Positions 56,392 through 64,000 of a stretch of DNA of 64,000 nucleotides are shown here, piece by piece. Numbering within the stretch: the first letter of the stretch is position 1; every line of letters begins with the position of its first letter. Under the pieces are notes generated by a model that made no database searches, was not told the DNA's origin, and saw only the letters and a list, made by a program, of their open reading frames with translations. Origin of the DNA: Pseudoalteromonas distincta. Its GTDB lineage: Bacteria; Pseudomonadota; Gammaproteobacteria; Enterobacterales; Alteromonadaceae. A program made the translations under genes and the position numbers. The stretch spans positions 124,001-188,000 of the forward strand of contig NZ_JWIG01000001.1 of NCBI RefSeq assembly GCF_000814675.1, read 5' to 3'.

Positions 56392-57618
56392 ATGTATTTT
56401 TACGCTGCACGCCAACCTATTTTAGACAGAGATAAAAAGCTCATCGGATATGAACTTTTATTTCGCGATGGCGTTGATAACGTATTTCCCGATATAGACG
56501 GTGACGAGGCAACTACACGACTAATTGAAGGTAGTCAGTTTAATTTCGGCTTAGAAGATTTAACCGACAATAAACCCGCCTATATAAATTTCACCCTAGA
56601 AACGCTATTAAAGGGCTACCCAACACTACTGGGCAAAGATACTGTAGTTGTAGAAATCCTTGAAACTGTGCAACCTGGGAAGCGATTATTAGCCATAGTG
56701 AAAGATCTAAAAGATAAAGGTTACACTATTGCTCTTGATGACTATATTCATCAGCCTGTTTGGCGCCACTTTTATCCATTTATTGATATTATTAAAATAG
56801 ACTTTTTAGCATCTGATATAGATACAATAAAAACGGTTCTTAATGATTTAAAACTGCACTCGCATATTAAGTTACTTGCCGAAAAAGTAGAAACCTATGA
56901 AATTTACCAACAAGCCCTAGAGCTTGGTTTTGATTATTTCCAAGGATTTTTCTTCTCCAAACCGGAAATGGTACAGAGTAAGGCTCTACCGCCTTCAGAA
57001 ATGGCATTAGCTGAATTACTTTACGAAACATCAAGCGTTGATATGGATCTTAAAAAAATCACTGATGTGTTTGAGCGTGATGTAAACCTATCTTACAAAT
57101 TACTTAGGTATTCAAATTCTGCTGCCTTTGCAAGGCGTGCTGAAATAAGTACCATTAAGCAAGCCCTTATAGTGCTTGGCGCTAACGAAATTAAAAAACT
57201 ATTATCATTATTATTTGCAGCGCAAGTATCAGCAGATAAACCTGTAGAGCTAATTAGGCTATCGCTTACGCGCGCTCGTTTTGGTGAGTTACTCGCTATA
57301 TCCCATGGACAATTTAAAGATACCGGCATGGCATTTTTAACCGGTATGATGTCTCTTATGGATGCTATTTTAGATGAGAGTATGGAAAGCGTTATGAAAA
57401 AGCTTCCACTTTCGAATGACATAAAAGCAGCGTTATTAAACGATGAGGGGTTGCTGGCAAAATATTTAAACTTAGTTAAGTATTATGAACAAGCTAACTG
57501 GTCAGCCGCAAACGAATTAACGAAAGAGCTAAACCTAGGTGAAAAAGTTCCTGATGCCTATCATGAAGCACTCACTTGGGTTAATGAGCAAATGCAGTTA
57601 ATAGTTAACGAAAAATAA
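56392..57618 (+). CDS. EAL-HDOD domain protein (CdgJ/YuxH type)
   Basis: 408 residues. N-terminal EAL-like domain (MYFYAARQPILDRDKKLIGYELLFRDG) carries YELLFR where active phosphodiesterases have EAxxR, but keeps DD in ALDDY, IKIDF and the EKVET and QGFFFSKP motifs. C-terminal HDOD domain (from about 198: DVNLSYKLLRYSNSAAF, LIVLGANEIKKLLSL). CdgJ-like proteins in Vibrio affect motility through c-di-GMP. Loss of the EAL metal-binding pattern suggests this one is a binding or regulatory protein, not an enzyme. Monocistronic. Confidence 0.9.
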   Translation: MYFYAARQPILDRDKKLIGYELLFRDGVDNVFPDIDGDEATTRLIEGSQFNFGLEDLTDNKPAYINFTLETLLKGYPTLLGKDTVVVEILETVQPGKRLLAIVKDLKDKGYTIALDDYIHQPVWRHFYPFIDIIKIDFLASDIDTIKTVLNDLKLHSHIKLLAEKVETYEIYQQALELGFDYFQGFFFSKPEMVQSKALPPSEMALAELLYETSSVDMDLKKITDVFERDVNLSYKLLRYSNSAAFARRAEISTIKQALIVLGANEIKKLLSLLFAAQVSADKPVELIRLSLTRARFGELLAISHGQFKDTGMAFLTGMMSLMDAILDESMESVMKKLPLSNDIKAALLNDEGLLAKYLNLVKYYEQANWSAANELTKELNLGEKVPDAYHEALTWVNEQMQLIVNEK

Positions 57619-57723
57619 GTAACCCGAACTCTGGTTAAGGTATTTACTAATATATTGAATCATAATGATACTTAAGTTTATTTTTCTCTAGCCAAAGTTC
57701 AGGTTCTATATAAACAGTAAATA

Positions 57724-57754
57724 AAAACGCCAGCATATAGCTGGCGTTTTTATC
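57724..57754. terminator. Terminator between the EAL-HDOD and mlaA genes
   Basis: AAAACGCCAGC, loop ATATA, GCTGGCGTTTTT (57725-57752). It is shared by the two convergent genes and is the end of the mlaA-ccm operon. Confidence 0.92.
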
Positions 57755-57765
57755 AGTGGCTTCAA

Positions 57766-58497
57766 TTATAAACTTTCTAAAAAGTCTTCATCAAAATCAG
57801 TTGGCTCTTCTTTTATAGGTGGATTGCCATCGTACAGCTCATAAATTTGACGCTGGAAGTAAATATCTTTTACAAATAAGTACGGATCAAGTGAATCATT
57901 TAATAGCCCTTCTTGTGGGATTAATGATGCACGCGCCTCAACTGCTTTTAAAACAAATACTAAAATAGTTTGTGGAGTCGTTAGCGCAACTTCAGGTAAT
58001 ACAAAATTGTCGACTACATCACCGGTCAGGTTACGTGCTGTTGTTGGCCCCATACCTGGTAGCATTAAATAGGCGCCATCACCTACGCCCCATACACCCA
58101 ACGTTTGTCCAAAGTCTTCATCGACTATTTCAAGACCTAGTGAGCTTGCAACATCAAAGATACCAAACAGACCGACAGTAGAGTTAACTAAAAAGCGTGC
58201 TAAGCTCACACTTGCATTACCCGGTTTACCTTGCAAACCCGCATTGATCATATCTACTGGTGCAGTGATATTACCTGTAAAATTAACAATACCGTTTCTT
58301 ACCGGTACAGGCGTTACTTCAACATAACCTACAGCAACTGGGCGCAACAAATAAGCATCCAGTACATCCATATTAAAGTCATATAATGGACGATTAATAC
58401 TTTGCAGCGGATCTCTGTCATCTACTTTGCTTTGAGGTACTTGAGCACAGCCGGCTAGTATCAATAAACATAAAAAAGTAAAACTGTGTTTTAACAT
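57766..58497 (-). CDS. mlaA: MlaA/VacJ lipoprotein, phospholipid retrograde transport
   Basis: 243 residues, lipobox LILAGC with C17. VacJ pattern: DPLQSINRPLYDFNMDVLDAYLLRPVAVGY, NFTGNITAPVDMINAGLQGKP and VLPEVALTTPQTILVFVLKAVEARA (key DPLxxxNRxxxxFN, NxxxNLxxP). Removes misplaced phospholipids from the outer leaflet with OmpC and the Mla system. Its start is 9 bases from the ccmI stop, so it is probably co-transcribed with the ccm genes, unusual company for mlaA. Confidence 0.93.
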   Translation of the reverse strand: MLKHSFTFLCLLILAGCAQVPQSKVDDRDPLQSINRPLYDFNMDVLDAYLLRPVAVGYVEVTPVPVRNGIVNFTGNITAPVDMINAGLQGKPGNASVSLARFLVNSTVGLFGIFDVASSLGLEIVDEDFGQTLGVWGVGDGAYLMLPGMGPTTARNLTGDVVDNFVLPEVALTTPQTILVFVLKAVEARASLIPQEGLLNDSLDPYLFVKDIYFQRQIYELYDGNPPIKEEPTDFDEDFLESL

Positions 58498-58506
58498 CTA
58501 ACGTCC

Positions 58507-59760
58507 TTAAGGTATTAATGTATCAATTTGAAGTTGGTAGTCACTTACACTTTCACGCTTTAACGCCTGTGAATGACCTTCTAGCTCACCAGAGCTTGGC
58601 ATAACAGAGTCATCGATAGAAATACGCGCCGAAATAATAATATTTTCTGCACTAGATAAGTTAAGCCCTGCAACCATTGCACTACTATCACTCAACTCAA
58701 CTGTAATTGGAAATGAATATTTAGTCAGCTTAACAGCAGCCAATGGCATAGGTGAGCCAGTTGCAGCTTTTGCAAATATAAACAAAATACCGTCTTTTGG
58801 CTGTTTATCAATAAGCTCTTTTGCAATGTCGACTGTAACTGCAATAGCACCCGTTGTAGTAGTAACTGGCATAACTGAGCCTTCACTTTGCATTTGCTGC
58901 TCAATATCAGCAATACGTTCTGAGATCATGTTATAACGTGAATCATTTTTTTCCATGCTCGCCAATAAAACTTCAAATGCAGTTTTAGCTTGCGGCCAAT
59001 CTTTACGCTCATACGCTATCAGCGCTAGTAACGAAATAGCATCTAAATTAGTAGGCTCAACGTTTAGCACTTTTGAAAGCATACCTGCCGCGCGAGTCAT
59101 ATTAGCTTCGCTACCTTCAAGTAATAAAACCTGACTGTAACTAATAAGAACCTGCATATTATCAGGGTTCATACGTAGTGCTTTATCAAATGACTGCTGC
59201 GCCATGTCAAGTTCATTAAGCGACATAGCCACTCGACCAAGTAGCATCCAAGCAACTTCATCATCGCCAGAGCGGCTAAGTTTAGTACGGAGCGCCAATG
59301 CAAAAGCCTGCAGCTCATTTTGACTAAGCGGCTCACCTTTTTGCATTACAGCACGCTCGCCATAATCAGCTAAATTATCCATTGCGTCATGCCAAGCCGA
59401 AATTTGCTGCTGACTGCCTGTAAAACTATAAAAAATCCCTGTAAGTGCAAGAACAAATGCACCGCCTGTTAAAGCAAAAATACGGTTATTACCTTTGCTG
59501 TTAAGTGATTTCTCTGGTGATAGCTCGTTCAATAAGCGACGTTTTAATTCAACAATTGATTCTGCGTGATTTACGCTATCAATCCGTTGATTATCTAAAT
59601 CAGTTTGCAAATCGACTAAACGCTGCTCATAAATACTAATTAATTCAGCATTGGCGTTATGAGTAATCGTTTGAACACGCTCTTTTTTTAAAAAAGGTAT
59701 CATAACAAAGCTAAGAGCAACCAGTGTGAGTAAGGCAAAACACGCCCACATTAAAATCAT
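58507..59760 (-). CDS. ccmI: Cytochrome c biogenesis protein CcmI
   Basis: 417 residues: two N-terminal transmembrane segments (about 1-20 and 96-114), a cytoplasmic loop with the leucine-zipper-like segment between, and periplasmic TPR repeats (SRSGDDEVAWMLLGRVAMSLNELDMAQQSFDKALRMNPDN). CcmI chaperones apocytochrome c for the CcmFH ligase. Its ATG directly abuts the ccmH stop codon. C-terminal beta domain (VTVDIAKELID) as in gammaproteobacterial CcmI. Confidence 0.93.
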   Translation of the reverse strand: MILMWACFALLTLVALSFVMIPFLKKERVQTITHNANAELISIYEQRLVDLQTDLDNQRIDSVNHAESIVELKRRLLNELSPEKSLNSKGNNRIFALTGGAFVLALTGIFYSFTGSQQQISAWHDAMDNLADYGERAVMQKGEPLSQNELQAFALALRTKLSRSGDDEVAWMLLGRVAMSLNELDMAQQSFDKALRMNPDNMQVLISYSQVLLLEGSEANMTRAAGMLSKVLNVEPTNLDAISLLALIAYERKDWPQAKTAFEVLLASMEKNDSRYNMISERIADIEQQMQSEGSVMPVTTTTGAIAVTVDIAKELIDKQPKDGILFIFAKAATGSPMPLAAVKLTKYSFPITVELSDSSAMVAGLNLSSAENIIISARISIDDSVMPSSGELEGHSQALKRESVSDYQLQIDTLIP

Positions 59761-60222
59761 TTAGCTTTGCTCCTGACGTTTATTTTGTTCAATTAGCTTC
59801 GCTAGCAGCATTTCATCGTCGCTGCTCCATGTTTGTTTTACTGATGCTTTTCGTTGGCGAATAACAATAAAACCAAAGCCAACAATTACAATTAATACCG
59901 GTAGTACCCACAGCACTAAAGTCGCTGGTGTAACAGGTGGGTCGTAATGAACAAAATAGCCAAAGCGGTCAATCATATAATCAATCACTTCGTCTTTGCT
60001 TTTACCTTCTTTAACCAATACGAGCACTTTATCGCGCAAGTCTTTAGCAACAACAGCGTCGGAGTCCGCAATGTTTTGATTTTGACACTTAGGGCAACGT
60101 AGCTCTTTGGTTAACTCTTCAAACAATATTGCTTGTTTGTTGTTATCAAATTGATAGCGATCTTGCTGTGCAAACGCCCCCATGCTTACAAAAAGGCTAA
60201 GCGTAAGTAGTAACCACTTCAT
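59761..60222 (-). CDS. ccmH: Cytochrome c biogenesis protein CcmH
   Basis: 153 residues with signal peptide (1-18), periplasmic domain with the thiol motif LRCPKCQNQNIADSDA (C43, C46; usual form RCxxCQ), and a transmembrane segment at about 102-120. Thioreductant for apocytochrome c. It is the short form, without the TPR part, which is in CcmI. Overlaps ccmG by one base (TAATG). Confidence 0.96.
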   Translation of the reverse strand: MKWLLLTLSLFVSMGAFAQQDRYQFDNNKQAILFEELTKELRCPKCQNQNIADSDAVVAKDLRDKVLVLVKEGKSKDEVIDYMIDRFGYFVHYDPPVTPATLVLWVLPVLIVIVGFGFIVIRQRKASVKQTWSSDDEMLLAKLIEQNKRQEQS

Positions 60223-60791
60223 TATTTAAGCTCCTGCATAATTGGCGCAAATTTAGCTCGCCATACTCGCGGATTTATATCACCGGTGTGATGTAACAAA
60301 ATAGTGCCGTTCTTATCGACTAAAAAAGTTTCTGGCGCACCCGACACGCCTAAATCCAACGACAAAGTACGGTGTAAATCTAAAATATTAAATTGGTAAG
60401 GGTCACCTGCACGTTGCAGCATATCAGTGACTTCGCTGCGAAGTGATTGCATATCAAACGGGCCATCAAAATCAGCGTCGTAACCTTGTACGTAATATAG
60501 TCCAATAATTTTAACGCCTTGCTCACGTAACTTAGTTAAATAACCAAGCTCGACTAAACATGTTGGGCACCACGTACCCCATACATTTAATAAGTAAACT
60601 TCACCTTTTAACGACTCGTTGGTCCACTGCTTATTGTCTTGCATTAAATCAGGTAGATTAAATGCTGGCATTTCTTGACCTAACCGCCCTGTTTGAATTT
60701 CACGAGGGTTGGCAAAAAGACCTTGGTATAAAAATACACACACAAAAGCAAACACTAAAAGCGGCGCAATAGCTAAAATTTTACGGTTCAT
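60222..60791 (-). CDS. ccmG: Thiol:disulfide interchange protein CcmG/DsbE
   Basis: 189 residues, an N-terminal membrane anchor (about 5-25) and a thioredoxin fold with C75-P-T-C78 (NVWGTWCPTCLVE) and cis-Pro region GVSGAPETFLVDKNG. Keeps apocytochrome c heme-binding cysteines reduced. ATGA overlap with ccmF (60788-60791). The GVxGxPETF motif is typical of CcmG. Confidence 0.97.
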   Translation of the reverse strand: MNRKILAIAPLLVFAFVCVFLYQGLFANPREIQTGRLGQEMPAFNLPDLMQDNKQWTNESLKGEVYLLNVWGTWCPTCLVELGYLTKLREQGVKIIGLYYVQGYDADFDGPFDMQSLRSEVTDMLQRAGDPYQFNILDLHRTLSLDLGVSGAPETFLVDKNGTILLHHTGDINPRVWRAKFAPIMQELK

Positions 60792-62758
60792 AAAACACTC
60801 TCCGGTACATCTTTACGGGCTTTTTTAGCTGATGTACGGTAACGTTTATCAAACAAAATCATGAAACCTGCAAATGACATAAGCACGCCACCAATCCATA
60901 TCCAGCGTACAAATGGTTTATGATAAATGCGAAGTGACCATGCATCACCACTTAATTGCTCACCTAATGCTAAATATAAATCACGTTTAAAACCGGCATC
61001 TATTGCCGCCTCAGTCATAAACTGCATACCAATGTCATATTTACGTTTTTCGGCGTGTAAACGTGTTACTAGCTCATTATTTTTAAGCACAGATACAACG
61101 CCCGCATGACCGCTGTAGTTTGGCCCACGAATAGTTTTAACGCCATCAAAGCGATATTCATACTCATTAAGCTGTGCTATTTCACCCGGTTTCATCGATA
61201 CATCACGCTCTACTGAATAAGCAGAGGTAAGTGTTACGCCCGCAATAATAAATGCAATACCAATATGCCCAAGTACCATAGCCCAGTAACTTACAGTAAA
61301 GCGTTTTAAGCCTTCTTTTAAGCTCCCGTGCACAGCTGCTTTGGTGTAAATATCAATCCCTGTTGATATTGCAATCCAAACCGCCAGTGTTGTCGCTAAT
61401 AACGTAAGTGGTTTTACTAAATCGTAACTTGAGAACAACCAAGCGCAGGTAATCACAACACTTGCTAATACGCCCATTAATATTTTGTTTTGCAAAAAAG
61501 CCCATTTGTTTTGCTTCCAACGTAAAAGTGGTCCTATACCCATCAAAATAGCAAACGGTACTAAAATTATTGCAAACATCTTATTAAAAAACGGTTCGCC
61601 AATAGAAATGCTACCTAAGCCCATTTCTTTATGAACCATTGGCAACAATGTACCTAACATAACAATTAATGTAGCAACAACTAAAAATATATTATTGAGC
61701 CATAACGCCACTTCGCGCGATACCAGCTTGTATCGTCCTTCACTGTGAACTTGTGACACACGCATTGCATATAACGCCAATCCACCACCGACAACTATGC
61801 CTAAAAAGGCGAGTATAAATAAGCCTCTATCAGGGTCTGTAGCAAACGCATGTACCGATACAATAATACCCGAGCGTACAATAAACGTACCTAGCAAACT
61901 TAAAGAGAATGCTGCAATTGCGAGTAATACTGTCCATGATTTAAATATACCGCGCTTTTCTGTCACACTTAATGAATGCAGTAATGCGGTTGCAACAAGC
62001 CAAGGCATAAGCGCTGCGTTTTCTACTGGATCCCAAAACCACCAGCCGCCCCAGCCTAGTTCTGAATACGCCCACCAGCTACCAATAGTAAGACCTAAAC
62101 CTAAGAAACCCCATGCAGTCATCGTCCACGGGCGTGACCATTTAGCCCATGTGTTATCAAGTTTACCAGTTAACAATGCAGCTATAGCAAAAGAGAAAGC
62201 AACCGACAGCCCCACATAACCCATGTACAGTAATGGTGGATGAATAATCATACCTGGATCTTGAAGCAGCGGATTCAAATCACGCCCTTCTACCGGAAAA
62301 TAAGGAAGTAGGCGCTCAAACGGGCTTGAAAGCAGTAAGGTGTACATCATAAAACCTACACCTAAAAAACCAAGTACACCCAGTACGCGAGCACGTAATA
62401 CCCAAGGTAATGATTTAGAACGCGCTGCTACAGCAGCAGTCCAACCCGCTTGCATTACTAACCACAATAAAATAGCTCCTTCATGACCGCCCCACGTAGA
62501 GGTAATTTTATAGTACCAAGGCAGCGTACTACTTGAATGATACGCTACGTAAGATACGGTAAAGTCGTCTGTTAAACTTGCATAAATAAGTGCAGCAAAT
62601 GAGATGAGTACAAAAGCAAACTGGCCTATTGCTAAAGATGGAGCCGCACGCATTAATCGAAGATTACCGGTATGCGCGCCCCAAAGAGGAAAAATACACA
62701 GTAAAACGCTTAGCACCATGGCAAGCGTTAAAGAAAAATAACCAATTTCTGGGATCAT
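60788..62758 (-). CDS. ccmF: Heme lyase CcmF
   Basis: 656 residues, about 14-15 transmembrane segments. The WWD heme-handling domain reads GWGGWWFWDPVENAALMPWL. Further conserved: SYVAYHSSSTLPWYYKITSTWGGHEGAILLW (key TWGGHEGSxLLW), HPPLLYMGYVGL and FLMGTLLPM-like MLGTLLPM. Ligates heme from CcmE to apocytochrome c, with CcmH and CcmI. Starts 2 bases after the ccmE stop. Confidence 0.98.
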   Translation of the reverse strand: MIPEIGYFSLTLAMVLSVLLCIFPLWGAHTGNLRLMRAAPSLAIGQFAFVLISFAALIYASLTDDFTVSYVAYHSSSTLPWYYKITSTWGGHEGAILLWLVMQAGWTAAVAARSKSLPWVLRARVLGVLGFLGVGFMMYTLLLSSPFERLLPYFPVEGRDLNPLLQDPGMIIHPPLLYMGYVGLSVAFSFAIAALLTGKLDNTWAKWSRPWTMTAWGFLGLGLTIGSWWAYSELGWGGWWFWDPVENAALMPWLVATALLHSLSVTEKRGIFKSWTVLLAIAAFSLSLLGTFIVRSGIIVSVHAFATDPDRGLFILAFLGIVVGGGLALYAMRVSQVHSEGRYKLVSREVALWLNNIFLVVATLIVMLGTLLPMVHKEMGLGSISIGEPFFNKMFAIILVPFAILMGIGPLLRWKQNKWAFLQNKILMGVLASVVITCAWLFSSYDLVKPLTLLATTLAVWIAISTGIDIYTKAAVHGSLKEGLKRFTVSYWAMVLGHIGIAFIIAGVTLTSAYSVERDVSMKPGEIAQLNEYEYRFDGVKTIRGPNYSGHAGVVSVLKNNELVTRLHAEKRKYDIGMQFMTEAAIDAGFKRDLYLALGEQLSGDAWSLRIYHKPFVRWIWIGGVLMSFAGFMILFDKRYRTSAKKARKDVPESVL

Positions 62759-62760
62759 AG

Positions 62761-63240
62761 CTAATTACCACTATCTAAGTTGTATTTTGGTTTTTCGTGC
62801 TTAATACCTTTAACTGCCTCTGCAACTTCTGCTGGCATATATTCTTCGTCATGCTTTGCAAGCACTTCAAATGCTTCAATAACATTAGGCTCGACTAATA
62901 CGCCCTGCGCTACAATGCCTTGCCCCTCACGAAACAAGTCTGGCAATATGCCTTGATAACGCACAGTCACTAATGGGCCTGTATCTATCAACTTAAAGCT
63001 TACTTGTAAGCTTTGTTCATTACGCTCAACCGTTCCTGGCACAACCATGCCGCCAATACGTAACTTTTGACCTATATGTGGTTTTTCTTTGTTAGGGCCT
63101 TTGCCATCAATTAATTCGCTTGGCGTATAAAAAAGATTAATATTTTCTTGCAGTGCATAAAGCACTAAACCAATTGACCCACCAATACCAAACAGTACGG
63201 CAATGATTACCAATAGGCGCTTTTTACGTCTTGGATTCAT
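62761..63240 (-). CDS. ccmE: Heme chaperone CcmE
   Basis: 159 residues, N-terminal anchor (about 8-30), OB-fold, and the covalent heme ligand H130 with Y134 in [11 protein letters not shown]130 is the same residue number as in E. coli. FYTPSEL and [11 protein letters not shown] are conserved. Transfers heme from CcmABCD to CcmF. Overlaps ccmD by 4 bases (63237-63240). Confidence 0.97.
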   Translation of the reverse strand: MNPRRKKRLLVIIAVLFGIGGSIGLVLYALQENINLFYTPSELIDGKGPNKEKPHIGQKLRIGGMVVPGTVERNEQSLQVSFKLIDTGPLVTVRYQGILPDLFREGQGIVAQGVLVEPNVIEAFEVLAKHDEEYMPAEVAEAVKGIKHEKPKYNLDSGN

Positions 63241-63440
63241 GAGATTTGTTCCTGCTTAGCTTTTTTAATTCGCGCTTCACGTATTATTTGTTGCTCAACT
63301 GAAGCCATAATACGTTTGGTGTCTCTCAAAGAGTTCACTAAAATACCGAGTAAAATAAGTGCGCATGTACCAAAAGAAAGCCAGACATAAAATCCATAAC
63401 CTCCCATTGCAATAAAATCAGAAAAAGAGTCAAACTGCAT
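63237..63440 (-). CDS. ccmD: Heme exporter accessory protein CcmD
   Basis: 67 residues, one transmembrane helix at about 16-36 ([19 protein letters not shown]) and a basic cytoplasmic tail ([12 protein letters not shown]). [23 protein letters not shown] has the family's FxxMGGYGxYVW motif. Small partner of the CcmABC complex. Between ccmC and ccmE, as usual. Confidence 0.93.
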   Translation of the reverse strand: MQFDSFSDFIAMGGYGFYVWLSFGTCALILLGILVNSLRDTKRIMASVEQQIIREARIKKAKQEQIS

Positions 63441-63442
63441 AA

Positions 63443-64000
63443 TTACCCCTTATTTAACAACGAGCGCACCCACGGTCGGTGCTTTTCTCGTTGTAAAATT
63501 TCATTTTTAAGACGAATTAAAGTCACTGTTCCAACAAAAGCAGCAAAGGCTAAAATATTAACCATAAGAGGCCAAAACATACTTGGATCTATTGCTTTTG
63601 TGTCTAGCTTTGTAATGCTTGCACCTTGGTGTAATGTATTCCACCACTCAACAGAGTAATGAATAATAGGTAAATTAATTACGCCAACAATTGCTAAAAT
63701 AGAAGCCGCACGCCCTGCTGACTTCTTATCTTCAAATGCATGGTAAAGCGAAAGCACGCCAAGATATAAAAATAATAAAATAAGCTCAGACGTTAAACGT
63801 GCATCCCATACCCACCAAGCACCCCACATAGGTTTGCCCCAAGCAGCGCCAGTAATTAGCGCTATAGCAGTAATACATGCACCAACAGGCGCAATAGCAA
63901 TAACAGCAAGCTCGGCATTTCGTAGCTGCCATACAAGTGCAACAATGGCGGCAATAGCCATTGAGGAATAGGCGCCCATAGATAAAATGGCAGAAGGCAC
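63443..64000 (-). CDS. ccmC: Heme exporter protein CcmC (partial, 5' end beyond window)
   Basis: The last 185 residues of about 245. WWD-type motif WGKPMWGAWWVWDARLTSELILLFLYLG plus conserved His in IIHYSVEWWNTLHQG (key VWDARLT, HxSVxWWxTLHQ). Inserts heme into CcmE. The start lies upstream of base 64000. Remaining ccmA and ccmB are expected further right. Confidence 0.97.
   Translation of the reverse strand: MPSAILSMGAYSSMAIAAIVALVWQLRNAELAVIAIAPVGACITAIALITGAAWGKPMWGAWWVWDARLTSELILLFLYLGVLSLYHAFEDKKSAGRAASILAIVGVINLPIIHYSVEWWNTLHQGASITKLDTKAIDPSMFWPLMVNILAFAAFVGTVTLIRLKNEILQREKHRPWVRSLLNKG

Overview
The window is chromosomal DNA of a marine gammaproteobacterium, most likely a Pseudoalteromonas (order Alteromonadales). 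The reasons are an AT-rich composition, two TonB-dependent receptors, a long class II IlvC, a CcmCDEFGHI cluster, and the gene orders folC-accD-truA-fimV-asd-pdxB, ftsH-folP-glmM-tpiA-secG-tRNA-Leu and bamE/rnfH-ratA/smpB. Most genes are housekeeping. I see no rRNA, CRISPR array, prophage or transposase gene.

Layout. Positions 1-9632 (minus) hold folC (cut by the edge), accD, truA, the giant acidic fimV, asd and pdxB. Positions 9.9-13.1 kb hold a TonB-dependent receptor and, divergently, a VpsT/CsgD-like LuxR regulator. At 13.4-16.9 kb lie a porin, a small periplasmic phosphate-binding-like protein and a chemoreceptor. At 17.0-23.3 kb is the tRNA-Leu(GAG)/secG/tpiA/glmM/folP/ftsH/rlmE block (minus), with yhbY divergent. 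At 23.8-26.4 kb lie a histidine phosphatase, a serine hydrolase and an orphan lipoprotein.

Positions 26.4-38.7 kb are the most unusual part. Two divergent copies of one four-gene module (MipA/OmpV-like outer-membrane protein, DUF3019-type periplasmic protein with four conserved cysteines, OmpR-type response regulator, sensor kinase) lie in opposite orientation. Between them are an NSS transporter, ElaA-type acetyltransferase, Spo0M-like protein, Kef-type antiporter and DUF3820 protein. I infer two paralogous envelope-sensing systems of unknown signal.

Positions 39-47.2 kb hold a diguanylate cyclase, ilvY/ilvC, a second chemoreceptor, a GIY-YIG protein, and bamE, rnfH, ratA and smpB. Positions 47.6-56 kb hold a second TonB-dependent receptor, a 2-Cys peroxiredoxin, fadR, dsbB, a small membrane protein, a ComEA-like protein, LexA-controlled yebG and a frameshifted putP. 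Positions 56.4-64 kb hold an EAL-HDOD protein, mlaA and ccmIHGFED with ccmC cut by the edge.

Non-coding elements of note: two 160-bp MITE-like palindromic elements, a possible internally deleted relative at 47.55 kb, a different 317-bp inverted-repeat element at 26.36 kb, a terminator-like hairpin in a receptor leader, and two intergenic regions ending in orphan terminators (candidate small RNAs). The putP break is explained by loss of one copy of a 7-bp tandem repeat. All assignments come from reading sequence and protein motifs; no database search was run.
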